Assembly: GCA_963601185.1 (NCBI GenBank)
Contig: CAVCEE010000017.1
Span: 1-59,522 of the forward strand
DNA length: 59,522 nucleotides
Direction: 5' to 3'
Origin: Limisoma sp963601185
Lineage (GTDB): Bacteria > Bacteroidota > Bacteroidia > Bacteroidales > Muribaculaceae
A model generated the notes under the pieces. That model was given only the letters and a program-made list of their open reading frames with translations, made no database searches and was not told where the DNA came from. The translations under genes and the position numbers were made by a program. This document shows positions 51,041 to 59,410 of this stretch, in pieces. Numbering within the stretch: position 1 is the first letter of the stretch; each line of letters opens with the position of its first letter.

Positions 51041-51511
51041 TTAGTCTTTTTTGTTTTCAAGCAGGTTTCTGCCCTCGTAGTCGCAGATGGCCTTCACCCA
51101 CACCGCCGGCAGTTGCTTCGACTGCTGCGTGTTGGCATCAAAAGCCACCATCACCGTGGCGCATTCGCTTTTGATTTCCTTGGTCACGGTGTTGACGATG
51201 CGTTGGTGCATCTTGAAACTCTTCTCGCCTATCGACTCCACGCGCGTAACCACCGATACCGGTTCGCCGAAGCGCATCGGTGCATAGAAGTTGCAGTTCA
51301 CGTTGGCAATGACCACATCGGGGCGCATCCAGTCCATCTGACCGTTGCGCACAGTGGTGAAATAAGCGGATTTGCCGAGGTCGTAATATGTGAAATAAAT
51401 TGAGTTGTTGACGTGTCCGAGCACATCGACATCGTTGAAGCGCATCTGCACCGGGATGGAGTGGCGGAATGCCGGCTTCTGCTCAATTTTTTCAATATCT
51501 TTTTCTTCCAT
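51041..51511 (-). CDS. Acyl-CoA thioesterase (4HBT/hotdog fold)
   Basis: 156 residues from the ATG at 51511 (MEEKDIEKIEQKPAFRHS); a strong AGGAGG-like ribosome-binding site precedes it. The hotdog motif MRFNDVDVLGHVNNSIYFTYYDLGK matches YbgC/4HBT thioesterases, with the Asp in NDVDVLGHVNN. Cytosolic. First gene of the minus-strand operon with kdsD; -7 box TAATTTTG on the minus strand at 51533-51540. Confidence 0.88.
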   Translation of the reverse strand: MEEKDIEKIEQKPAFRHSIPVQMRFNDVDVLGHVNNSIYFTYYDLGKSAYFTTVRNGQMDWMRPDVVIANVNCNFYAPMRFGEPVSVVTRVESIGEKSFKMHQRIVNTVTKEIKSECATVMVAFDANTQQSKQLPAVWVKAICDYEGRNLLENKKD

Positions 51512-51532
51512 ATTAATCCTCCTTTGATTTTG

Positions 51533-51540
51533 CAAAATTA
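51533..51540 (-). promoter_or_regulatory. Promoter -7 box for the thioesterase-kdsD operon
   Basis: TAATTTTG on the minus strand, 21 nt before the start codon. The -33 element is not at the usual distance. Confidence 0.5.
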
Positions 51541-51591
51541 CACACATTTCCGCAATAATGGTGCATCGTAGGCGAAAATCTAAGAGGTCGG

Positions 51592-51618
51592 ATTGCCGCT
51601 ACTTGTAGCGTTTTACGC
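51592..51618. repeat. 27-bp direct repeat, copy A (flanks the Abi_2 cassette)
   Basis: Identical to 52659-52685. It contains the near-palindrome CGCTACTTGTAGCG. It lies 18 bp after the Abi_2 stop. Confidence 0.9.
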
Positions 51619-51635
51619 TATACGGGCGGTCGCCG

Positions 51636-52526
51636 CTAGTTCCATAACGGCTCATTTTCCCAATCAGGAGGGAATCCCATAGCGTGCAGATTAATGGACG
51701 GATATTCTGCAAACAATTTGATCAGGGAATTCTTCAAGTCCGTGCAAGGAGTGATGGTTTGCTCCATATACAGTAAGGCACATAACTGATGATAAAGTTT
51801 GATTGGCTTTTGAGTCGGCGTAATCCAGTTGAGCGGAAGCCGATTTGGCAATTGCGGTTTCAATGCAAAACGGCGGTTCCAAATGCGGGCGTGATGGGCG
51901 CAGCAGTTACGAAGAACGGAGACGCACCTTATCCAACTTTCCAAGTATGTGTATTGGGGAAGCCCAAATTCTTTTGCCACTTGCTTTTTCAGTTGATTGT
52001 CCTTGAACAAGCAAAACAATTTGGAAAGCGTACCGAACGAAACGACCTCCAACGTCTTCCACACAGGAGGAAGAACAGGAGAATCATATTTCTCGGAATG
52101 CACTTTAATGAAATCTTCGTTTGAACGAGACACCTCTTTCTTGATATTCTCAAGACAACTGTCATAGAAGCCTGTGTTTTTGAACAAAGAAGAGTCCATA
52201 AACCAAAATGCACCATATTCCATAGAAAATACTTGGATTATTTTGGTGCGGAGAGAAATTTCAATATCCTGGATTGCTTTGAATATAAGTTGGCGAAGTT
52301 CCTTGTCAAATAGGTAAAGTCTAATGGCTTGCCCGAATGTACTGCCAGACTTGTATCGATGATGCAGACAGTCTTCCTCCATACATCTGAGATAACTGGC
52401 AATACGGAAATAACTGATGTTGCGCAGTTGTAGTTTGGCGACCGCAACATCTTCTATCGTCAGCCCTCTGAAACGAAGCAACGACAATTGGTCATCAATA
52501 TTTATCGGTTGTTTGGCGTAATCCAT
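51636..52526 (-). CDS. Abi_2 (AbiD/AbiF-type) abortive infection HEPN protein
   Basis: 296 residues. The Abi_2 fold shows IRLYLFDKELRQLIFKAIQDIEISLRTK (about 68-95) and the HEPN catalytic motif R206-N-C-C-A-H211 in SVLRNCCAHHARIWNRRF. HEPN RNases of this family cleave RNA to stop infected cells from supporting phage. A likely short structured RNA lies directly upstream (52535-52590). Base composition is lower in GC than the neighbours, and the gene sits between two 27-bp direct repeats, so it was probably acquired horizontally. Confidence 0.9.
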   Translation of the reverse strand: MDYAKQPINIDDQLSLLRFRGLTIEDVAVAKLQLRNISYFRIASYLRCMEEDCLHHRYKSGSTFGQAIRLYLFDKELRQLIFKAIQDIEISLRTKIIQVFSMEYGAFWFMDSSLFKNTGFYDSCLENIKKEVSRSNEDFIKVHSEKYDSPVLPPVWKTLEVVSFGTLSKLFCLFKDNQLKKQVAKEFGLPQYTYLESWIRCVSVLRNCCAHHARIWNRRFALKPQLPNRLPLNWITPTQKPIKLYHQLCALLYMEQTITPCTDLKNSLIKLFAEYPSINLHAMGFPPDWENEPLWN

Positions 52527-52534
52527 ACCTACAT

Positions 52535-52590
52535 AAAAAGCGAAGTCCCACCGTGGTACGCATCGTTGAGAGGCGTGGTGGGATTTGTTG
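52535..52590 (-). ncRNA. Candidate structured leader RNA of the Abi_2 gene
   Basis: On the minus strand the leader holds a stem TCCCACC/GGTGGGA (52546-52583) with an inner ACGC/GCGT pair, then CTTCGCTTTTT, a hairpin plus U-tract ending 8 nt before the start codon. The promoter at 52594-52625 would start transcription just before the stem. I recall a conserved abiF RNA motif described upstream of Abi_2 genes by comparative genomics; this region has the expected position and shape, but I could not compare it to a model. Confidence 0.6.
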
Positions 52591-52593
52591 CCA

Positions 52594-52625
52594 CAAAAGT
52601 ATTCCTTTTTGTTTGAATGTCCAAA
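52594..52625 (-). promoter_or_regulatory. Near-perfect Bacteroidota promoter for the Abi_2 RNA/gene
   Basis: On the minus strand TTTG (plus 52622-52625), exactly 20 nt, then TACTTTTG (plus 52594-52601). Confidence 0.8.
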
Positions 52626-52632
52626 TATTTTT

Positions 52633-52658
52633 GCATAAATCCGATTGCGGATTTATGC
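52633..52658. repeat. Perfect 11-bp inverted repeat
   Basis: GCATAAATCCG, a 4-nt ATTG loop, then CGGATTTATGC. It sits between the Abi_2 promoter and direct-repeat copy B. No T-run follows it on either strand, so it is not a standard terminator; a binding site or recombination feature is possible. Confidence 0.75.
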
Positions 52659-52685
52659 ATTGCCGCTACTTGTAGCGTTTTACGC
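52659..52685. repeat. 27-bp direct repeat, copy B (3' end of the GH3 gene)
   Basis: Identical to 51592-51618. It covers the last codons of GH3 (VKRYK and stop) and the next 7 bases. The intact GH3 reading frame ends in this copy. Confidence 0.9.
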
Positions 52686-54861
52686 GGTCGTCGTCGATGC
52701 GGCCGCTGAAGTTGAGGCCGAAGGCGAAGTCGTAGACGTTGCCGTCGGAGTCGCGGTAGCAGCGGATGTCGCGCGGACGGTCCTCGCAGTGCTCCTCCAC
52801 CGCCTCCATCGATTCCGGCAGTTGCACCGGCAGCAGAGCCGACGGCTCGGCGTGACCGGAGATGATGTCCAGATAGGCTTGCGCCTGCACGTCGAAGCCA
52901 ATGAGGATGGCATCGGCGAGCGGTTCGATTTCGCGCATCACTGTGGGGTTGCTCATCATCAGCACCACAATCACTGGCTTGCTGCCCATTGCCTGGCGCG
53001 TGGTTTGCAGGAGGGTCAGGTCGCAGGCATTGATGGTGTGCGCCGTCTTGCCGAGGTAACTGCGGTTGTCCGACTCCTCAAACGGGTCGCCGCCGGCGAT
53101 GCTGCGAGGGCGCGCCGTGGTGGCGGTGTAGTCGGCATACTGCAGGCTGATGGGGATGTAGCCCTTCTCCATGTCGTAGCCCATCCACAGGCTGTGGGGC
53201 GACTCTATGAACACGACGGCAAAGTCGGCCTCGTCGGCATTCGCCGCCTTGTCGTAGTAGTGGCTGAGCACAGAATCCGGCACAGGGTCGTAGATGCGCT
53301 CCGGCGTGACGGTGCGCCAGTAGGTAGGACCTTCGGGAGCGCGCCGCTGGGGGATGAACACCTTTTTCCGTCCGGCAACGGGCAGCAGTCCGCCGTGGTT
53401 TTTCACCATCACGATGCTGCTCAGTTGCTGGCTGTAGCCTTTCTCCATAAACTGCGGATTGCCAACCGTGCGCTTCGTCTCCTCGATGTCGACATACGGA
53501 TTTTCAAACAGCCCGGTGCGGAAGATGTTGAGCAGCAACCGGTAGGCTGACCGCTCGAAGCGTTTGCGCATAAATTCCTCGCCGTGCTCCGCTACGCCCA
53601 TACGGTAAGCCTCAATCACCGGCGCTTTCTCGTTGTTGCCGCCGAACTGGTCCACGCCAGCCATCAGCACCTTGTAGTGGCGTTCAGCCACGCTCATCCG
53701 CTCCACGCCCCAGGGCTTGCCAGAGTGGATGCCCGGATGCTCCTCGTCGCCGGTGATGATCCAGTCGGTGCAGACCACGCCGTCGTAGCCGGCATCCTGC
53801 CGCAGTTGGCGTGTAACGATGTCGCGGTTGAAACCGTTGCCTACGTTCTCCGCGGTCTGGTTGTAGGATATGGTGTAGTAGGGCATCACGGCAGAGGCTT
53901 TGCCAGTGCCGCCACGGAGTTTGAACGCACCCTCAAGGAACGGAATCTTGTGCTGCTCGTAGCATCCGCCAGGATAGACGGCATATTTGCCGTTGCCGTA
54001 GTGCGCATCACGACCGCCTTCGCCCGAGCCGCCGCCCGGCCAGTGCTTCACCATAGCGTTGACGCTGCCGTTGCCCCAGCCGTGAGTCGAGGCATCAGTC
54101 TGAAATCCGTCGGCATAGGCGCGCGTTAGGTCAGCCACGAGTCGAGGTTCTGGACCGAAGGTACTGCTGTAGCGATACCATCTCGGATCGGTGCCGAGGT
54201 CGGCTTGCGGCGAAAGAGCCGTGGCAAGTCCGAGGGCACGGTATTCGGCAGACGCTATGCGCCCGAACTCTTCGACTGTTTCGGGCGAGAACGTTGCGGC
54301 AAGGCCGAGCATATTGCTCCAGAGCGAGATGCTGCCGTCGCTGCCCGGACTGAACTCCGCGTCGGCAAATGCCGAATGCCTCGGGTCGGACGAGTTGTTG
54401 GCAGGGATGCCGTGTGTGCGTCCTTCTACGAGCGCCTGCACCTTGTTGTTCCACCGTGCCGCCGTTTCCGGGCTCTCTACCGTCGACACCAGCACATGGC
54501 GAAGATTGTCGACGGTGAGAAACTCGATCTGCGCGTCGCTCAGGTCGTAGGCGTTCATGCCGCTTTCGGCAAACGGCTTGCCGCCGTAGGTGTCGTTGGG
54601 CATCGGCAACTTGTTTTGTATGCTATAGAGCATCAGTCCGGCAATCTCGTCGATGCTCAGACGTGATGCAAGGTCGCGCGCACGCTCCTCCATCGGCAAG
54701 CGCCAGTCCTCGTAGGGGAGGAGAGTGTCGCTGCCGTCGAAACTCTTGAACGCTTTGCCGTCGACCACAATAATCTTTACGCCCGACGTGGAAGAATATC
54801 CCAAGTCTGGGCCGTCGCTCTGGTGGACAAGGTTAAACCCGCCCTTCTCGATTGTTTCCAT
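52666..54861 (-). CDS. Glycoside hydrolase family 3 protein
   Basis: 731 residues. GH3 enzymes remove terminal beta-linked sugars. VKHWPGGGSGEGGRDAHYGNG and VVCTDWII, with the nucleophile-type aspartate in CTDW, place it in GH3. No signal peptide is visible, so the enzyme is probably cytoplasmic, unusual for a GH3 in Bacteroidota. It lies 16 nt downstream of purD on the same strand. The substrate cannot be read from the sequence. Confidence 0.85.
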   Translation of the reverse strand: METIEKGGFNLVHQSDGPDLGYSSTSGVKIIVVDGKAFKSFDGSDTLLPYEDWRLPMEERARDLASRLSIDEIAGLMLYSIQNKLPMPNDTYGGKPFAESGMNAYDLSDAQIEFLTVDNLRHVLVSTVESPETAARWNNKVQALVEGRTHGIPANNSSDPRHSAFADAEFSPGSDGSISLWSNMLGLAATFSPETVEEFGRIASAEYRALGLATALSPQADLGTDPRWYRYSSTFGPEPRLVADLTRAYADGFQTDASTHGWGNGSVNAMVKHWPGGGSGEGGRDAHYGNGKYAVYPGGCYEQHKIPFLEGAFKLRGGTGKASAVMPYYTISYNQTAENVGNGFNRDIVTRQLRQDAGYDGVVCTDWIITGDEEHPGIHSGKPWGVERMSVAERHYKVLMAGVDQFGGNNEKAPVIEAYRMGVAEHGEEFMRKRFERSAYRLLLNIFRTGLFENPYVDIEETKRTVGNPQFMEKGYSQQLSSIVMVKNHGGLLPVAGRKKVFIPQRRAPEGPTYWRTVTPERIYDPVPDSVLSHYYDKAANADEADFAVVFIESPHSLWMGYDMEKGYIPISLQYADYTATTARPRSIAGGDPFEESDNRSYLGKTAHTINACDLTLLQTTRQAMGSKPVIVVLMMSNPTVMREIEPLADAILIGFDVQAQAYLDIISGHAEPSALLPVQLPESMEAVEEHCEDRPRDIRCYRDSDGNVYDFAFGLNFSGRIDDDRVKRYK

Positions 54862-54877
54862 TGCTACCCGAAGTCTC

Positions 54878-56167
54878 TTAGTCGAGGTCGAACCCTATGT
54901 CGTGGCGGAAATACTTGCCGTCGAAGTCGATTTTTTCAATTGATGCAAACGACTGCGCAAGGGCTTCCTCCTTTGTCTTTCCGTAGGAACTTACGGCAAT
55001 CACGCGACCGCCGTTGGTCACGATGCCGCTGTCGGTGGCTTTGGTGCCAGCGTGGAAGAGGATGCTTCCATCCACGGCATCGAGCCCAGTGATAGCCTTG
55101 CCTTTCTCGTAGGCACCGGGATAGCCGGCAGACACCATCATCACCGTTACAGCGTAGCGTGGGTCGATGGCAAGACGACGGTCGGCAAGAGTGCCTGTCG
55201 CCACGCCCTCGAGCAGGTCGAGCAAGTCGCCGTCGGTGCGGAGCATTACGGCTTCGGATTCAGGGTCGCCCATGCGCACGTTGTACTCGATTACCATCGG
55301 TTCGCCCTTAACGTTGATGAGTCCGAGGAAGATGAATCCCTTGTATGTCAACTGCTCCTCCTTCAATCCCTTGAGGGTTGGCAGGATGATGCGTTCAGTT
55401 ACTTTCTGCATAAATGCCTCGTCGGCGAAACTTACCGGCGAAACTGCACCCATACCGCCGGTGTTGAGACCGGTGTCGCCTTCGCCGATGCGCTTGTAGT
55501 CCTTCGCCACTGGGAGAACCTTGTAGGAGTTGCCGTCGGTGAGCACAAACACTGAGCACTCGATACCAGAGAGGAATTCCTCAATCACCACGGTTGCCGA
55601 CGATTTGCCGAACATACCGCCGAGCATCTCGCGGAGCGATGCCTCAGCCTCTTCGATGGTAGGCAGGATGAGAACGCCCTTGCCGGCTGCCAGTCCGTCA
55701 GCCTTGAGCACGTATGGCGCTTCGAGCGAGCGGAGGAATGCGATGCCCTCCTCCACGTTGCTGCTGTCAACGCTGAGATAGCGTGCCGTAGGGATGTTGT
55801 GGCGCATCATGAACCCCTTGGCGAAGTCCTTGCTGCCTTCCAGTTGCGCTCCGCCCTTCGACGGACCGATTACCGGCACGTCTTTCAGCGCTTCGTTGCC
55901 GGCAAAATAGTCGTAGATGCCAGCCACCAGTGGGTCTTCGTTGCCCACCACCACCATTGTCACGCCGTTGGAGGTGACAAAGTCGCAGACAGCATCGAAG
56001 TCGAGCGGCGAAAGGGGAACGTTTTCTCCATACTGGAGCGTTCCGCCGTTGCCCGGCGCGATAAACAGTTTAGCAAGACGGTCGCTTTGGCTCAGTTTCC
56101 ACGCCAAAGCCGACTCCCGGCCACCAGAGCCGAGGAGCAATACGGTATGTTTCTTTAAATCAGCCAT
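54878..56167 (-). CDS. purD: Phosphoribosylamine-glycine ligase (GARS)
   Basis: 429 residues. It joins phosphoribosylamine and glycine with ATP in de novo purine synthesis. The N-terminal VLLLGSGGRESALAWKLSQS, the ATP-grasp part (VLKADGLAAGKGVLI, VVIEEFLSGIECSV) and the MGDPESEAVMLR metal site are intact. The gene starts 18 nt after the stop of the RNA methyltransferase gene. Confidence 0.96.
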   Translation of the reverse strand: MADLKKHTVLLLGSGGRESALAWKLSQSDRLAKLFIAPGNGGTLQYGENVPLSPLDFDAVCDFVTSNGVTMVVVGNEDPLVAGIYDYFAGNEALKDVPVIGPSKGGAQLEGSKDFAKGFMMRHNIPTARYLSVDSSNVEEGIAFLRSLEAPYVLKADGLAAGKGVLILPTIEEAEASLREMLGGMFGKSSATVVIEEFLSGIECSVFVLTDGNSYKVLPVAKDYKRIGEGDTGLNTGGMGAVSPVSFADEAFMQKVTERIILPTLKGLKEEQLTYKGFIFLGLINVKGEPMVIEYNVRMGDPESEAVMLRTDGDLLDLLEGVATGTLADRRLAIDPRYAVTVMMVSAGYPGAYEKGKAITGLDAVDGSILFHAGTKATDSGIVTNGGRVIAVSSYGKTKEEALAQSFASIEKIDFDGKYFRHDIGFDLD

Positions 56168-56185
56168 GATGAGAAATATATGTTT

Positions 56186-57721
56186 TTAGTCGTTGTCCTT
56201 ACGGTTGCGGTGGCGCATCACCACCTCGTTGTCGCCAAATTCCGACTCGTCGAAGAGTTTCGGCTTGCGGAACTTCACTGCGCGGCGCACCTTGTCGTCG
56301 TCGAAGCGGCGGCTGTCCTTGCTACGCTTGTTGTCGCCGAACGGCTTGTGGTAGCGTTCTTCAAGGGCGTTCTTCGGGCGGCGGCGCGGCACTCCGTGGC
56401 GGTCGTGCTCCCACTCGCTGTCGTTGTCGCGCTTCTTGAACTTGCGGTCGTCGCGGAACTTGTCGCCTTGGTTTTTCCACTTGCGTTCGCGCTTCTCGCC
56501 CTCATCGTCGCGCTTGCGGCGCACGGGACGTTCCGGACGCTTGAATTCCTCGTCGCGGATTGTGCGACCTTGCTTGCGGAATTCGGCGTATGTGCCGTCG
56601 AAAATCACGTATTCGCGCAACTCGCATTCCAGTGCGCCGTTGAGCACAGGGAACTTGACAGACGGCTTGAGGCCAATCTTGTCGAAATATTCTGGCTTGT
56701 AGCCGAGCACCCATGCGTGGTAGCCGCGGAACACGTTCTTCAGCCGCTCACCGATAGAGGCGTAGAGCGCATCCATATCGTCGGCGGCGATACGTTCGCC
56801 ATAGGGCGGATTGGTGATGAGCATACCGTTCTCCGGGGCTTCGGTGTAGTCCTGGAACGGCATTGTCTTCAAGTCGATATATTTGCCCACGCCGGCACTC
56901 TTGATGTTGCGCTCGGCAATGGCAATGGCCTTGGGAGAAATGTCGGAGCCGTAGATCTTGAACTCGAACTCACGCTCGTTGGAGTCGTCGTTGTAGATGG
57001 AGTCGAACAACTCAGGGTCGAAGTCGGGCCAGTGCTCGAAGGCAAAGTCGCTGCGAAACACACCCGGATTGATGTTGCAGGCAATGAGGGCAGCCTCGAT
57101 GAGGAACGTGCCGGAGCCGCACATCGGGTCGATGAAGTTGCTCTGTCCGTGCCAGCCGGTCTTCATAATCAGTCCGGCGGCGAGCACCTCGTTGATAGGC
57201 GCTTCCGTCTGCATCACGCGGTAGCCGCGCTTGTGGAGCGACTCGCCTGAACTGTCGAGCGACAGGGTGACCTTGTCCTGATAGATGTGCACATTCAGCA
57301 GGATGTCGGCATTGGTGAGGCGGATTGACGGACGCTTGCCGTATTTCTCGGTGAAATAGTCGGCGATGGCATCCTTCACACGGTAGGTGACAAACTTGGA
57401 GTGGCGGAAATCCTCGCTATAGACGGTAGAGTCGATAGCAAAAGTTTTTTCCGGCGACAGCAGTTGCTCCCAGTCGAATTTCTTCGCCTCCCGGTAGAGT
57501 TCGTCGGCGTCGGAAGCCGAAAAGGTGTGGATAGGCTTGAGGATGCGCAAGGCAGTGCGGCAACAGAAGTTGGCTTTATACATCAGTTCCTTGTCGCCCT
57601 TGAATGCCACCATACGCGTGCCGATAGTCACGTCGTCGGCGCCGAGTTGGCGCAGTTCATCTGCCAGGACATCTTCAAGTCCTTGAAAAGTCTTGGCTAC
57701 GAGTTCCATTTGCTCTTTCAT
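56186..57721 (-). CDS. THUMP-domain class I SAM-dependent RNA methyltransferase (RlmL-like)
   Basis: 511 residues. A THUMP-containing N-terminal half precedes a Rossmann methyltransferase (FIDPMCGSGTFLIEAALIA), with the catalytic motif ITNPPYGERI. This is the RlmL/YcbY-type N2-guanine rRNA methyltransferase family. The last 130 residues are a highly charged, disordered tail rich in Lys, Arg, Asp and Glu. It shares a 1-nt overlap (TAATG) with the upstream serine acetyltransferase. Confidence 0.87.
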   Translation of the reverse strand: MKEQMELVAKTFQGLEDVLADELRQLGADDVTIGTRMVAFKGDKELMYKANFCCRTALRILKPIHTFSASDADELYREAKKFDWEQLLSPEKTFAIDSTVYSEDFRHSKFVTYRVKDAIADYFTEKYGKRPSIRLTNADILLNVHIYQDKVTLSLDSSGESLHKRGYRVMQTEAPINEVLAAGLIMKTGWHGQSNFIDPMCGSGTFLIEAALIACNINPGVFRSDFAFEHWPDFDPELFDSIYNDDSNEREFEFKIYGSDISPKAIAIAERNIKSAGVGKYIDLKTMPFQDYTEAPENGMLITNPPYGERIAADDMDALYASIGERLKNVFRGYHAWVLGYKPEYFDKIGLKPSVKFPVLNGALECELREYVIFDGTYAEFRKQGRTIRDEEFKRPERPVRRKRDDEGEKRERKWKNQGDKFRDDRKFKKRDNDSEWEHDRHGVPRRRPKNALEERYHKPFGDNKRSKDSRRFDDDKVRRAVKFRKPKLFDESEFGDNEVVMRHRNRKDND

Positions 57722-58653
57722 TATATATCTTGGTCTTGCTTTAATCTGAGGATGTTGTCGGCCTTAGCCTGAATGAGTTTCTCGTTGTCGGCAACCGGTT
57801 CGGTGACCCAGATGTTACCGCCGATAACGGCATTGTTGCCGATGCGGATGCGTCCGAGCACAGAGGTGTTGGAGTAGATGACCACATTGTCGCCGATGAT
57901 AGGGTGACGCGGTATGCCCTTGATGGGGTTGTTGTCCTCATCGTAGTCGAAACTCTTCGCTCCGAGGGTAACGCCCTGGTAGAGTTTCACGTTGTTGCCG
58001 ATGATGGCAGTGGCGCCGATAACCACACCCGTGCCGTGGTCGATGGCAAAATGCTCGCCGATGGTGGCGGCAGGGTGGATGTCGATGCCCGTTTCGGAGT
58101 GCGCCATCTCGCTGATCATGCGTGGGATGATAGGCACGCCGAGAGTGAGCAGCGCATGCGCGATGCGGTAGTTGATGATAGCCTTGATGCCTGGATAACA
58201 GAAAATCACCTCTTCGGTGCTCACAGCAGCCGGGTCGCCGCAGTAGGTGGCATGCACATCGGTGTGGAGCACGCGGCGCATCTCGGGAAGCATTCCGATA
58301 AACTCGGCAGCAATGGTCGTGGATTCGTGTTCAATCTCGAAATAACTGCGCGGCGACGTAGGCGAGTCGGCAAGCGACAGACCGGCGGCAATCTGCTCGG
58401 AGAGCACCGTCTGAAGCCGTCCGCAGTTGATGCCGATAAAGTATTCGAGGTTGTAGATGTTCACATCGTCAGAACCGTAGAATCCTGGGAACAGGATGGC
58501 GCGGCAAAGGTCGATGATTTCTTGAATTGACGACTGCGCCGGAAGGGGTTCGCCGCCCCGGCAGAGATGGCACATATTGCCCAGTGACGCTTTGTTGGCA
58601 AGGGCTGAGGTGACAGCCTTCAACTTGTCTTCGTGTCTGTACGTCTTGTTCAT
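57721..58653 (-). CDS. Serine O-acetyltransferase (EpsC/CysE-type)
   Basis: 310 residues. The left-handed beta-helix hexapeptide region (about 190-295) contains HSETGIDIHPAATIGEHFAIDHGTG, the catalytic His-Asp pair, and IGNNVKLYQGVTLGAKSF. It acetylates serine to O-acetylserine, the precursor of cysteine. It is longer at the N-terminus than E. coli CysE, as in EpsC-type proteins. A minus-strand -7 box lies 14 nt upstream, and the gene leads the operon with the RNA methyltransferase and purD. Confidence 0.92.
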   Translation of the reverse strand: MNKTYRHEDKLKAVTSALANKASLGNMCHLCRGGEPLPAQSSIQEIIDLCRAILFPGFYGSDDVNIYNLEYFIGINCGRLQTVLSEQIAAGLSLADSPTSPRSYFEIEHESTTIAAEFIGMLPEMRRVLHTDVHATYCGDPAAVSTEEVIFCYPGIKAIINYRIAHALLTLGVPIIPRMISEMAHSETGIDIHPAATIGEHFAIDHGTGVVIGATAIIGNNVKLYQGVTLGAKSFDYDEDNNPIKGIPRHPIIGDNVVIYSNTSVLGRIRIGNNAVIGGNIWVTEPVADNEKLIQAKADNILRLKQDQDI

Positions 58654-58667
58654 CAGAATGTTTTGTG

Positions 58668-58675
58668 CAAAGATA
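58668..58675 (-). promoter_or_regulatory. Promoter -7 box for the serine acetyltransferase operon
   Basis: TATCTTTG on the minus strand, 14 nt before the start codon. No -33 TTTG at the usual spacing. Confidence 0.55.
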
Positions 58676-58808
58676 GTGCAAGCCGAGAGAAAATCGGTGC
58701 AAGGTGAGAGGAAAAATGAAACTCGTCTCGATTTTTCATAGGTATTTTCATATATTTACAATTGAAATGTCGGTAGTCGAAATTTGAATACTAATATATA
58801 TAAGAGTT

Positions 58809-59264
58809 ATGGAAGAATTCAACCAACACAATAAGAAGGAATATCCGCCGATGCATACGGCGGAACACATACTCAACGGCACGATGGTAAAGATGTTCGG
58901 CTGCGGACGGTCGGACAACGCCCATATAGAGCGCCGCAAGTCGAAATGCGACTACCGTATGGCATCGCCGCTCACTCAGCAGCAGTTGCAGGCTCTGGAG
59001 GCGGCAGTCAACGATGTTATCGGACGTCACCTTGATGTAACCACCGAGGTTGCACGCAAGGCGGATGTTGCCGGTCGCTTCGATCTCTCGCGCTTGCCCG
59101 GCGATGCGTCGGAGGCGGTGAAGATTGTCAAGGTGGGCGACTACGACGAGTGCCTTTGCGTGGGCGCGCATGTGGGGAACACGTCGGAGATAGGTCATTT
59201 CCGCATCTCGTCCGCGCGGTTTGCCGACGGAGTGCAGCGCATCGTGTTCCGTCTCGATGAATAG
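58809..59264 (+). CDS. AlaX-like tRNA-editing (tRNA_SAD) domain protein
   Basis: 151 residues. The metal-binding motifs HTAEH (H16, H20) and CVGAHV (C117, H121) match the second additional domain of alanyl/threonyl-tRNA synthetases. As a free protein it probably deacylates mischarged tRNA in the cytosol. No synthetase domain is attached. It is transcribed divergently from the serine acetyltransferase gene. Confidence 0.85.
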   Translation: MEEFNQHNKKEYPPMHTAEHILNGTMVKMFGCGRSDNAHIERRKSKCDYRMASPLTQQQLQALEAAVNDVIGRHLDVTTEVARKADVAGRFDLSRLPGDASEAVKIVKVGDYDECLCVGAHVGNTSEIGHFRISSARFADGVQRIVFRLDE

Positions 59265-59410
59265 TGTGTTTTTGCTGACGGTGTCGCAGAAAGGGGAAAA
59301 TGTAACTTTTTGGTAAAAATTTTTATTTTAGTAAAATGTTGCAAATTAGGCGGATAAGCAACGCTGGAAGAAAAAAGATGTTTTACAACATAATTTTTTG
59401 TCAAAAATAT

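Noticed and set aside
56180..57250. Plus-strand open frame (356 codons) opposite the RNA methyltransferase
   Set aside because: Low-complexity hydrophobic translation caused by the lysine/arginine-rich tail of the sense gene.
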